Shown: one piece after another, positions 53,266 to 61,171 of the stretch
How the letters are laid out: each line of letters starts with the position of its first letter
Numbering within the stretch: position 1 is the stretch's first letter
Assembly: GCA_031548545.1 (NCBI GenBank)
Contig: JAVBQY010000001.1
Coordinates: forward strand, 75,693 to 139,692
DNA length: 64,000 nt
Source: UBA932 sp031548545
GTDB lineage: Bacteria > Bacteroidota > Bacteroidia > Bacteroidales > UBA932
Direction: 5' to 3'
Program-made: the position numbers and the translations under genes
The notes under the pieces: model-generated
Told to the model about the DNA's origin: nothing
The model's database searches: none
The model's input: the letters and a program-made list of their open reading frames with translations, nothing else

Positions 53266-53315
53266 AAAAATTTAGGAGATTAAAGGATTAGGATATTAAG
53301 AGATTAGGATAAAGA

Positions 53316-53921
53316 CTATTTAGGATAACCCACGGTTTGGGTAATTACGATATGCTGATTATCGGAAAGTTTCATGGCCTTGTGCAGGGAAGGGCTGTCA
53401 AACATGGCGCGCACCACCGTACCCAAGCCTTCGGAAGCGCAAAAAAGATAAACATTCTGCGAAATAAAACCGGCATCAATATACCAATAGCTGTCTTTCG
53501 GTTGTTTTTCAGCATCCGCCACCGTTATAATATTCAGCGGCGCTGTGGCCGGGAAATCCTGTTTGCCGGTCAACTTCCGGATATCCCCCTTCACTTTCTG
53601 CTCAAGCAGGTTATTTTTAGCATCATACCAATAACAACCCGAGGCCATGACCACATAAATTTCCAGTTCCTGACGGTTACTGGCTGTAGGCGCCGTACGT
53701 TTATCACTGCGGTTGAAGCCATTAGCAGCCCACAAAAGGTTCGACAGGGTCTGTTTATCTAACTCTTTAGCAGAAAAGACTCTAGACGTCTGTCTTTTGC
53801 TAAGCGCCTGCATAAGAGGCGCTCCGCCATCTATTTTAGGCGCCGGCAATTTAATGTCCTGTGCATAAATTTTCGTACAAAACAGTAAGCAGGTGAAAAC
53901 AAGAAATATATACTTTTTCAT
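53316..53921 (-). CDS. Exported nitroreductase-family protein
   Basis: A 201-residue protein with a signal peptide (YIFLVFTCLLFCTKIYAQ) and an FMN-binding nitroreductase domain of the SagB-like type: SKRQTSRVFSAKELDKQTLSNLLWAANGFNR near the N-terminus and the C-terminal YIDAGFISQNVYLFCASEGLGTVVR. Export is unusual for a family that normally works in the cytoplasm with NAD(P)H; the electron donor outside the cytoplasm is unknown. It is a single gene with its own promoter, divergent from the carboxyltransferase operon. Confidence 0.85.
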   Translation of the reverse strand: MKKYIFLVFTCLLFCTKIYAQDIKLPAPKIDGGAPLMQALSKRQTSRVFSAKELDKQTLSNLLWAANGFNRSDKRTAPTASNRQELEIYVVMASGCYWYDAKNNLLEQKVKGDIRKLTGKQDFPATAPLNIITVADAEKQPKDSYWYIDAGFISQNVYLFCASEGLGTVVRAMFDSPSLHKAMKLSDNQHIVITQTVGYPK

Positions 53922-53948
53922 AGGAATAAAGTTTTGAACAATAACCTA

Positions 53949-53982
53949 CAAATGTAACCATTTTTTCCGAACATTCCACAAA
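53949..53982 (-). promoter_or_regulatory. Promoter of the nitroreductase gene
   Basis: The minus strand reads TTTG (complement of 53979-53982), 22 bp, TACATTTG (complement of 53949-53956). The spacing is one base above the usual range. It lies 27 bp before the ATG. Confidence 0.5.
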
Positions 53983-54043
53983 AAATCCCTATCATTGCAG
54001 TTCCTTTACACAAGGAACCTAAGTAAACAATTAATTCAAGACT

Positions 54044-55594
54044 ATGGTAAATTTAGGAACATTAACAAAAGAATTGAATGCCCGGCGGGAAAAGGCGGAG
54101 CAAGGCGGCGGCGAGAAAGCCATTGCCAAGCAGATAGCCATGGGTAAACTTCCGGCCCGTGAGCGCATCAAGCACCTGCTGGATGAGGGTTCGTTCCATG
54201 AGTACGACCTGTTTGTAGAACATGATGCCCGTGAATTCGGCATGGACGGTAAAGAATTACCCGGTGACGGTGTAATTATCGGTACCGGCACTATCCACGG
54301 CCACCCAGTAGCAATTTATGCACAAGACTTTACGGTCGCAGGTGGCTCCCTCGGGTCCATGCATGCCCGTAAAATTGTAAAAATGATGGACTACGCCTTA
54401 CGTATGCGTATTCCGTTAATCGGTATTAACGACTCCGGCGGAGCGCGTATTCAGGAAGGAGTGAACTCCCTGGCCGGTTACGGTGAAATTTTCTTCCGTA
54501 ACACCCTGGCCAGTGGTGTAATCCCTCAGATTTCCGTAATACTCGGCCCCTGCGCCGGCGGTGCGGTGTACTCCCCCGCCCTTACCGATTATGTTTTTGT
54601 AGTGGAAAACATTTCCAAGATGTTCATCACCGGTCCCGAAGTTATCAAATCGGTATTGGGTGAAGACATCTCACAGGAAGAATTGGGAGGCGCACTGGTA
54701 CACAGTGAAATCACCGGCAACGCCCATTTCTATGCCCTCTCCGAGCAACAGTGTTTTGACCAGATCAAGACGCTCTTGTCTTACATCCCCTGGAACAACA
54801 ACGCCAACAGCCTGATTCAGGTAGCGGCCAAAAACCCCGACAAGAAATTCAATATTGAAAAGATTGTCCCTGTAGACCCCACCAAACCCTACGATGTACG
54901 CGATGTGATCCGCTCCATCACCGATAGCTCGGAGTTCTTCGAGGTACAGGAAAAATGGGCGGGCAACATTGTTGTAGGTTACGGCCGCATGGGTGGACGC
55001 ACTGTAGGTTTCGTAGCCAACCAGCCCATGGTAATGGCCGGTTGTTTGGACTGTGACTCGTCCGACAAAGCCGCCCGTTTCATCCGCTTCTGCGACGCCT
55101 TTAATATCCCGCTGGTAACCCTGGAAGATATGCCGGGCTACCTGCCGGGTATCGACCAGGAACACGCCGGAGTTATCCGTCACGGCGCCAAGTTGCTGTA
55201 TGCTTATAGCGAGGCTACCGTACCCCGTATTACCGTAATCCTGCGCAAGGCTTACGGCGGAGGTTATATTGCCATGAACTCGCGCCACCTGCGGGCCGAC
55301 TTCGTGTTTGCCTGGCCGACGTCCGAAATCGCCGTAATGGGCCCGGAAGGCGCCGCCAACATTATTTTCCGCAAGGAAATTACGGAAGCAGCCGACCCCA
55401 ACGCCATGCGTAAACAAAAGGTGGATGAATACAAGAAAAAATTCGCCAACCCCTATGTCGCCGCTTCCAAAGGCTATATCGATACGGTAATTGAGCCGAA
55501 AGACACCCGCAAATTCATCCTGCATGCCATTGAGGTATCCAAGGACAAGAACGTGGGACGTCCTCACAAGAAACACGGCATTCCACCATTTTAA
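54044..55594 (+). CDS. Acyl-CoA carboxyltransferase (methylmalonyl-CoA decarboxylase alpha / propionyl-CoA carboxylase beta type)
   Basis: A 516-residue carboxyltransferase that moves CO2 between biotin and an acyl-CoA. The crotonase-like double domain is complete: GINDSGGARIQEGVNSLAGYGEIF, the acyl-CoA binding GPCAGGAVYSPAL, and C-terminal RKAYGGGYIAMNSRHL and EIAVMGPEGAANIIFRKE. The family name depends on partners: in Bacteroides-like organisms a similar gene serves methylmalonyl-CoA decarboxylation to propionyl-CoA. Only the biotin carrier follows; neither biotin carboxylase nor the membrane decarboxylase subunit is nearby. A weak -7 match (TATCATTG, 53990-53997) lies upstream. Confidence 0.9.
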   Translation: MVNLGTLTKELNARREKAEQGGGEKAIAKQIAMGKLPARERIKHLLDEGSFHEYDLFVEHDAREFGMDGKELPGDGVIIGTGTIHGHPVAIYAQDFTVAGGSLGSMHARKIVKMMDYALRMRIPLIGINDSGGARIQEGVNSLAGYGEIFFRNTLASGVIPQISVILGPCAGGAVYSPALTDYVFVVENISKMFITGPEVIKSVLGEDISQEELGGALVHSEITGNAHFYALSEQQCFDQIKTLLSYIPWNNNANSLIQVAAKNPDKKFNIEKIVPVDPTKPYDVRDVIRSITDSSEFFEVQEKWAGNIVVGYGRMGGRTVGFVANQPMVMAGCLDCDSSDKAARFIRFCDAFNIPLVTLEDMPGYLPGIDQEHAGVIRHGAKLLYAYSEATVPRITVILRKAYGGGYIAMNSRHLRADFVFAWPTSEIAVMGPEGAANIIFRKEITEAADPNAMRKQKVDEYKKKFANPYVAASKGYIDTVIEPKDTRKFILHAIEVSKDKNVGRPHKKHGIPPF

Positions 55595-55599
55595 ACCGT

Positions 55600-55965
55600 A
55601 TGACTATGGAAAAAGCAAAACAAATCATACGGGTGTTCGAAGAAGGCCGCAATTACGAAACGACCTACACCAAGAAATACGAGCACCGTCAAGCCTGGCT
55701 ACGCCCCAACCCCGAAGAAATCAAATCTTTCATTCCGGGAACAGTAGAAAAAATCATGGTGAAAGAAGGGGAGAAAGTAGTAGCCGGACAGGAAATCATG
55801 ATCTACGTGGCCATGAAAATGCACAATGTAATTCGCGCTCCCTTCAACGGGAAAGTGGAGTCGATTGTAGCAAAAGTGGGTGATCGCCTGCCCAACGGCA
55901 AGCTGATGATGGTCATTAAACAAGATGCCCCGGCCCCCGAGAAGAAAAAGAAAGCAAAACGTTAG
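55600..55965 (+). CDS. Biotin carboxyl carrier protein of the carboxyltransferase
   Basis: A 121-residue protein ending in a biotinyl domain (about 42-108). The biotin site is seen as VAMKMHN, with the modified lysine between two methionines, inside the usual GTVEKIMVKEGEKVVAGQ...APFNGKVESI frame. The N-terminal 40 residues (FEEGRNYETTYTKKYEHRQAW) may dock onto the carboxyltransferase, whose stop is 5 bp upstream. The C-terminal tail is Lys-rich. A strong terminator follows at 55986. It has no Ala/Pro-rich linker typical of long carriers. Confidence 0.92.
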   Translation: MTMEKAKQIIRVFEEGRNYETTYTKKYEHRQAWLRPNPEEIKSFIPGTVEKIMVKEGEKVVAGQEIMIYVAMKMHNVIRAPFNGKVESIVAKVGDRLPNGKLMMVIKQDAPAPEKKKKAKR

Positions 55966-55985
55966 GCCTTTCTCCGTATAAATGT

Positions 55986-56025
55986 AAAAACAGGAAGAAA
56001 ACGAGGTGGTTTTCTTCCTGTTTTT
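55986..56025 (+). terminator. Strong terminator of the carboxyltransferase operon
   Basis: A 17-bp perfect stem (55986-56002 with 56009-56025) with a 6-nt loop ends in TTTTT. It is symmetric (A run before, T run after) and could also act for transcripts coming from the minus strand. A second small stem (56103-56117, GCCGC/GCGGC) followed by TTTTT lies downstream. Confidence 0.85.
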
Positions 56026-56134
56026 GTTGAGAAGTATAAGTCGCCATATTCCATCCGTATATCTAAGAAGAATTTTGGGTTTGAGCATGGGATAAAGTCA
56101 GTGCCGCTGTATGCGGCTTTTTGTATTTAAAGCA

Positions 56135-57808
56135 TTATAGGAAAGTTTTTTCTTCCCGCCACATCACCCATGTACACCGGACATCGTTTGTTGCCGGGTT
56201 TTCCGCCGGCCCCACCTGCGCCCTGATTTGCAGCTGCGGAACGGCAGGCGCCTGCTTCACCGTGACAGAATCACGGTACGCGCAGCCCAGCGAGTCACTC
56301 ACCAATACCTGGTACGTTTTGCTGTATTCAATGACATAAGCCGGCGCCTGCGATGCGCCCTGATCCCAGCTATACTGCTCATATTGATCTTGCAGTTGTA
56401 GTGTATGCCGGTGGCCTTCGGTAAAGACCGTATCACAGGAAAAAACGATACGGTGCTTGTTACAATGATAGAGTTTGGCCAGGAAGACCTCTTCCTTACC
56501 CGCTGCAGCGATCAAAGCCCGGCGGTTCACGGTGGCCGTGTCCCGGAAAAGGCCACCCACATACACATGCCCCTGCGGATCATGATGCATAGACAGCGGG
56601 TACTGCTCGGCCGGGGCGCCCATGGCCTTGACCTCCTGCAACGCTCCGCCGGGACTCAGCGAGGCCACAAAAACATCACAGGTAGTATTGCCCAGGGCTA
56701 CCGTATCCGCCCCCGAGAGCAAGGCGCCGGAATAAAGTCCCGTAGCTATTATATGTTGTCCGGGATGGCCGGACACCTCAAAGAGCTTGTCATAACCCGC
56801 ACTGCCCAGCTGTTGTTGCCAAAGCACGCTGCCGGCGCTGTCCAGCGCCGCTATAAACATATCATTGTTGCCTATAGCATAGAGGCTGCTTGCGCCCGCC
56901 ACCAGTGAGTCTGCAAAATTACCGCCCACAACCAGACGACCATTGGCCGCTGTAGCGAGGCTGCCCACCTGGGCATTGCCCGCCGAAAAAGGCGTGTAGG
57001 TGTTGGTGATCTCGCCCTCCAGGCTGCTTCTTGAGATAAATACCTGCCCGTTCTCCTCTCCTCCCAGCCACAGGCTATCGCCCTGCAGGTGCATGGCGGT
57101 AATGCGACTGCTTTTGACTGCGCTAACAGAAGCGCCGGCGCCGGAGGGCTCTCCGGGCTGCCCGGCCCAGCGTAACCGCCCCAGAGTATCCAGACTCAGC
57201 AGCAGGGAACTGCTGCGCCCCCCGGCGCTTAAGCGGTGCTGCTCATCGAGCACCAGCTGCTTATCGAAATAGCCCCCGGCATAAACATTCCCGGACGTAT
57301 CGGCTATAACGGACGTGATATAATGGCCGGGCCGGGCGCCGAAGCTGCTTACCCACTTCAACTCCCCCTCCGCACTATGACAACTGATAAAAAGATTGGT
57401 ATTTTCCTCGCCTGCCACCTGTGTGCCGAAGCGGGCGGCCTTACCGCTGAGCCCGGCAGTATAGATCAGGCCGCCGGGGCTTACATACATGGCGGTGGGA
57501 TAATCCGGAGCTTCGCTTCCGCCCGAGCTTAGCCAAAGTGCCTGGCCGGTTGCGTTCAGCTTGACCCAAAAAATATCGCGCTGTCCGGCCGTAACGGCGC
57601 TAAGTGTATCGAAGCGCAGCGTGTCCGAAAAATTGCCGCAGAGGTAGATATTACCCACACTGTCACAGCGCGTGGCGCAGAGATGTCCGTCACCGGTATT
57701 GATGGCCTGGGTGGCCCAATGCCAGCGCAATTGCTGGGCCTGCGCCGCGGTGATGCACAATAAGCACACGGCCAATAGCGCCGTCTGAAAATAATGGAGT
57801 TGTTTCAT
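56135..57808 (-). CDS. Exported beta-propeller (SBBP-like repeat) protein with a shortened sorting domain
   Basis: A 557-residue protein starting at the ATG at 57806-57808 with a signal peptide (TALLAVCLLCITAAQAQ). Most of the chain consists of SBBP-like repeats (CDSVGNIYLCGNFSDTLRF, DTSGNVYAGGYFDKQLVL, DPQGHVYVGGLFRDTATV), about seven or eight, likely a beta-propeller. An Ig-like segment follows (LQDQYEQYSWDQGASQAPAYVI). The last 20 residues (ENPATNDVRCTWVM...) look like the beginning of a T9SS type A sorting domain (normally PNPA...), but the frame stops there, so about 50 residues seem missing. It starts 13 bp after the stop of the next protein upstream. No enzyme function is recognised. 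Confidence 0.72.
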   Translation of the reverse strand: MKQLHYFQTALLAVCLLCITAAQAQQLRWHWATQAINTGDGHLCATRCDSVGNIYLCGNFSDTLRFDTLSAVTAGQRDIFWVKLNATGQALWLSSGGSEAPDYPTAMYVSPGGLIYTAGLSGKAARFGTQVAGEENTNLFISCHSAEGELKWVSSFGARPGHYITSVIADTSGNVYAGGYFDKQLVLDEQHRLSAGGRSSSLLLSLDTLGRLRWAGQPGEPSGAGASVSAVKSSRITAMHLQGDSLWLGGEENGQVFISRSSLEGEITNTYTPFSAGNAQVGSLATAANGRLVVGGNFADSLVAGASSLYAIGNNDMFIAALDSAGSVLWQQQLGSAGYDKLFEVSGHPGQHIIATGLYSGALLSGADTVALGNTTCDVFVASLSPGGALQEVKAMGAPAEQYPLSMHHDPQGHVYVGGLFRDTATVNRRALIAAAGKEEVFLAKLYHCNKHRIVFSCDTVFTEGHRHTLQLQDQYEQYSWDQGASQAPAYVIEYSKTYQVLVSDSLGCAYRDSVTVKQAPAVPQLQIRAQVGPAENPATNDVRCTWVMWREEKTFL

Positions 57809-57821
57809 AGGTGGAGGATAG

Positions 57822-59483
57822 TTATTGTGCTTTGATGAATAGTTGGGTGAAAGCGCCGTCAAGGGTATTGAGCTGGAGCAGGTATTGGCCCTGGCGAAGG
57901 GAGCTGACGTCTATCTGCAGCGCCTTCTCCTGTCCGCTGCAGTGGGTCTGGTTGTATAGCTGAGAGCCGCCCACCTCTATGATCCGGTAAAAGGTGATGC
58001 CCGACGGGGCTATGACATTGAGCAGGTAATCCGCCGGATTGGGATAAAGTATCAGCGGATTGTCGTCCTGCGTGCTAAGGCTGAGCGGGTAGTCCTTTGA
58101 GGCCGTACAGCCGGTTTGCAGGCTGGTGGCGCTAAGGACGACGGTATAGGCGCCCGTATCGGCATAATGATGCAGGTGCATGGCTTTATTTTCGCCGGTG
58201 GAGCCATCGCCAAAATCAAGGCTATAGGCGTAAGTACGGGCGTCATAGTCCCGGATGTCGAAGATAACATCCTCGCCGGAAGCTTTAATCAGCATGTCCG
58301 GCTTATCTACTGGGATAAAGCGGACACTTAAAGTGTCTGTTGCGGCTGGACAGACAGCATTGTCGGCCTGCACAATATAGGTGGAGGCCTGCTCCGGAGA
58401 TACCACAGGACTGCTCAGGGCCTGCAAGGCGCCATGGCTGTTGTATTCGAACCATTGAAGGACGGCGTCGCTCTGCGCCTCTAAATGCAAGGAAGTATTA
58501 GGACAGATCGCGATGGTACGGGCTTTTAACCGTATGGATGGTATTGTTTGTACGAGGATATTCAGGGTATCATAGGCAGGATGCGTATCACACTGTGCAT
58601 CGTCCGCCATAAAAATATAGGAGATACTGCGCTGCGGACTTATCAGGGTGTCGCTGAAGGACTGGAAAGAAGAGCCGGGACGGTCTTCCCGCCACCGGAA
58701 GCTTCCGCGGCCGGTAGCCGTAAGGGCTATACTTTGCCCAAGGCAGAGCGTCGTATCATTGATCGTGCGGATTTCAGGCTGCGGCATACGGCAATGGGTG
58801 TAGTAGGCGCTGCGCAGGGTGTCGTACGGCGCTCCGTTATAAGTGTAGGCGGTTTGGGCGGTCACCATGACCGGATAACTGTAGTAGGGCACATACCAGA
58901 GGTATTTTTCTATACTCACCTCGGTTATACCGCCGCCGGTCTCCGTATAACGCTCCGTACTCTTAACACACAGGGCCGCACAGAGCGCCTGGCCGCCGGG
59001 CAGCAGCAGCCGGCCTTCGCCCAGCACGGCTGTGGTATAAACGCCGGTGATAAAGCTGGACCGGCCGGTATTATTATAGCGCCCCTGGGCCGTATAGGCC
59101 GTAGAATCCCGACGCCCCACAGTGAATGGATAAGGCAATTTATTGTAGGGTTCATGCACGCTCACCGCCTTGAAATCATTCTCCCAGCCGCTAAAGTAAT
59201 TGCCCCCGGGCCGCGCCAGGAAGTGAAAGGCCGTCTGCTCTTCCAGCACTTCCACCATTTCCCCCTCGCGCTGCAGGGAGGTGACAATCACCGCCCCCTT
59301 GGGCTTTAACGTGCTGAAATCCCAAACGCCGCCTACTTTTTGCAGGGCGTCATGGGGGTAAGCAATGGCTTGGACCGTGTCAGGGGCAACAACGCCAAGG
59401 CCTGTGCGGTGATAATGCCAGTGCGGCTGGGCAAGGGCTGTGGCAGGAAGGCCTAAAAGGAGGATGAAGAGAAGTTTTTTCAT
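57822..59483 (-). CDS. Secreted protein with PKD domain and T9SS type A sorting domain
   Basis: A 553-residue protein with a signal peptide (LLFILLLGLPATALAQ). The N-terminal 230 residues have no domain I can name. Two Ig-like segments follow (TTLCLGQSIALTATGRGSFRW, AICPNTSLHLEAQSDAVLQWF), then a PKD domain (YAYSLDFGDGSTGENKAMHLHHYADTGAYTVVLSA), and the type IX sorting domain at the C-terminus (LILYPNPADYLLNVIAP...RQGQYLLQL). The sorting domain directs passage through the T9SS and attachment to the cell surface. The gene is followed 13 bp later by the propeller protein. Role probably adhesive or structural. Confidence 0.83.
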   Translation of the reverse strand: MKKLLFILLLGLPATALAQPHWHYHRTGLGVVAPDTVQAIAYPHDALQKVGGVWDFSTLKPKGAVIVTSLQREGEMVEVLEEQTAFHFLARPGGNYFSGWENDFKAVSVHEPYNKLPYPFTVGRRDSTAYTAQGRYNNTGRSSFITGVYTTAVLGEGRLLLPGGQALCAALCVKSTERYTETGGGITEVSIEKYLWYVPYYSYPVMVTAQTAYTYNGAPYDTLRSAYYTHCRMPQPEIRTINDTTLCLGQSIALTATGRGSFRWREDRPGSSFQSFSDTLISPQRSISYIFMADDAQCDTHPAYDTLNILVQTIPSIRLKARTIAICPNTSLHLEAQSDAVLQWFEYNSHGALQALSSPVVSPEQASTYIVQADNAVCPAATDTLSVRFIPVDKPDMLIKASGEDVIFDIRDYDARTYAYSLDFGDGSTGENKAMHLHHYADTGAYTVVLSATSLQTGCTASKDYPLSLSTQDDNPLILYPNPADYLLNVIAPSGITFYRIIEVGGSQLYNQTHCSGQEKALQIDVSSLRQGQYLLQLNTLDGAFTQLFIKAQ

Positions 59484-59629
59484 GTTATATCAAAAAATAA
59501 GGGAACTTACAGATAAAAAAAGATTACACAAAATATTTACACGACCATAATATATGCTTTTTCTCATTCTAGTTTTTTTAATTTTATAGCATCCCAAAAA
59601 TAAAATTTAACTTCCACTAATGATTAAAT

Positions 59630-59848
59630 CTACATTGGCGGCACATTGTTATCTTGTTTGAGCTTACGACCTTTTATGATCCGCTCTTGTACTGCATCAA
59701 ACTTTCCATCTTTATAAATTACATCTGTTATACATATTTTCTTGTTAACAGGAGCCCCAACCGTTGCTAAGAAATCAACGATTTCGGACTGGCCATAGAC
59801 ACTAAAGAAGGGTACGAGGCTAAATAATGATAAAAAAATACGTTTCAT
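59630..59848 (-). CDS. Small exported protein of unknown function
   Basis: A 72-residue frame with a signal peptide (IFLSLFSLVPFFSVYGQ) and about 53 mature residues ending in DNNVPPM. I recognise no family. It follows the 173-residue gene after 25 bp in the AT-rich toxin region, so it may be part of an immunity cassette or the remnant of a longer gene. Confidence 0.45.
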   Translation of the reverse strand: MKRIFLSLFSLVPFFSVYGQSEIVDFLATVGAPVNKKICITDVIYKDGKFDAVQERIIKGRKLKQDNNVPPM

Positions 59849-59873
59849 AATTTATGCTAATAAATATAAGGAG

Positions 59874-60389
59874 CTAAAACTCAAAACAATATTTTTTTTC
59901 GATTTCTATGTTCTTTGTTTCACCATTGTATATTAAATACCAAAATGGCGGGTCGTATGGAGCAGGGTTTGGTTCTTTATATGAAAACCGCACCTTTGAT
60001 TTTGTATCCAATATGATATTAGGAGGAATTTCACCACTAAACCAATAAAAGTATCTATTATACTCAAAAAAAAACACCGATTTTTTTGCTGGGATATCCC
60101 ATAGACTTACCTCTATGTAATAATTCAAACTATCTTTTTTTTCAAAATTAATATGAAAATGTCGCCACTTATTATTCGGATTAGAAATAACGCTATTCAT
60201 ATCGTTGTTGTTTTTGTCAAATAGTACCGTACTCAAATTTGTAATAAAAGCACTATCAATTTGTATTTCAGGCAGGAATAGAAAATGATTTTTTGACGTT
60301 ATATCGGGGGGTATAAATTTATTGTTTTGCGCTTGACTCATTGTCGCGAAAAAAACAAATATCAAGCCTATAATAATTTTACCTTTCAT
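59874..60389 (-). CDS. Exported protein, immunity candidate for the JAB-like toxin
   Basis: A 171-residue protein with a signal peptide (KIIIGLIFVFFATMSQAQ). The mature part is rich in aromatic residues (KKSVFFFEYNRYFYWFSGE) and matches no family I know. It begins before the stop of the JAB-like fragment (overlap of about 11 bp), the usual layout of toxin and immunity gene in polymorphic-toxin loci. A start two codons upstream (60395) is also possible. The region is very AT-rich (16 of 60 bases G or C at 60001-60060). Immunity function is inferred from position only. Confidence 0.55.
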   Translation of the reverse strand: MKGKIIIGLIFVFFATMSQAQNNKFIPPDITSKNHFLFLPEIQIDSAFITNLSTVLFDKNNNDMNSVISNPNNKWRHFHINFEKKDSLNYYIEVSLWDIPAKKSVFFFEYNRYFYWFSGEIPPNIILDTKSKVRFSYKEPNPAPYDPPFWYLIYNGETKNIEIEKKYCFEF

Positions 60390-60778
60390 AATCACTCCTC
60401 ACAGATTTATGACTATATTTTATATATGATTTACTGCTTGGTATATAAATTTGAAAAATGGGAACATTCAATCTATTTACCAGACGATTATTTGTAATGC
60501 CACGAGAAAAGCCAACATCACCCCATTCACCAACTCCCTGACCTGTATTTGAGTGAACAAAAGAACCAGACGGATACGCTGTATTGCTGGGATGATTATG
60601 ATTTAATTCGCGTATTGTATAACCGGCATATAATTGTGTAGTATATAAATCAGACATTCCTCGTTCTGTTGCACCATCGTGAGATATGTATGTCTCTGTT
60701 CTTGCCGGATGGCTTTTGACCTAATGTATAAGACGACACGGTCAGTCCTATCATTAATATCATCAGTGTTTTTTTCAT
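60379..60778 (-). pseudogene. Frameshifted secreted JAB-like toxin domain protein
   Basis: Two overlapping frames form one disrupted gene. An ATG at 60776-60778 starts a signal peptide (MKKTLMILMIGLTVSSYTLG); this frame stops after 42 codons. In the next frame, open from 60717 to 60379, the sequence reads SHPARTETYISHDGATERG and continues into a JAB-like toxin domain with the metal-binding HNHPS followed by GEWGD, ending in KSVRSDYER. Removing one A from the AAAA run (60714-60717 on the plus strand as TTTT) joins the two: ...TLGQ-SHPARTETY. JAB-like domains occur at the tips of RHS toxins; here the tip stands alone with its own signal peptide. It could be a pseudogene, a slippage site or a sequencing error. 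Confidence 0.7.
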
Positions 60779-60851
60779 GGCATCCATTATTTTTTATTTA
60801 GGCTAAGGGGGTATACACACTGCTTAAATAGTCTTTTAAATCAAAAACTTT

Positions 60852-61166
60852 TCACTTTAATACCTTACTTAATATAAATAAGATCAATGGCATCATAATT
60901 AATTCAGAGATTAATGCAGGAAAAAAAACAAATCCAAACATAATATCAGTCTTCAATGTCCATAATTTCCATACCAATAATGAAAATAAGATAGAAACAA
61001 TGAGTTGACTTATGATAGATAACGAAATTTTTAGAATTGATATTCCTTTTATCTTTGATCGAATTAAAAAAAATAAGACAACCGAACCAACTATAAACAT
61101 TATAGACCCGAGGTAAATATTCAACAAAATAAGTTCTGATAATGAAATTGATACAACATTTTCCAT
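60852..61166 (-). CDS. Small membrane protein, immunity candidate for the RHS toxin
   Basis: A 104-residue protein with three hydrophobic helices (ILLNIYLGSIMFIVGSVVLFFL, ISLSIISQLIVSILFSLLVW, FGFVFFPALISELIMMPLILFIL). No family is recognised. It starts 5 bp after the stop of the RHS protein on the same strand, the standard place of a cognate immunity gene, and shares the low G+C content of the toxin tip. A membrane immunity protein would fit a toxin acting on the envelope or periplasm. Confidence 0.6.
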   Translation of the reverse strand: MENVVSISLSELILLNIYLGSIMFIVGSVVLFFLIRSKIKGISILKISLSIISQLIVSILFSLLVWKLWTLKTDIMFGFVFFPALISELIMMPLILFILSKVLK

Positions 61167-61171
61167 CTTTT

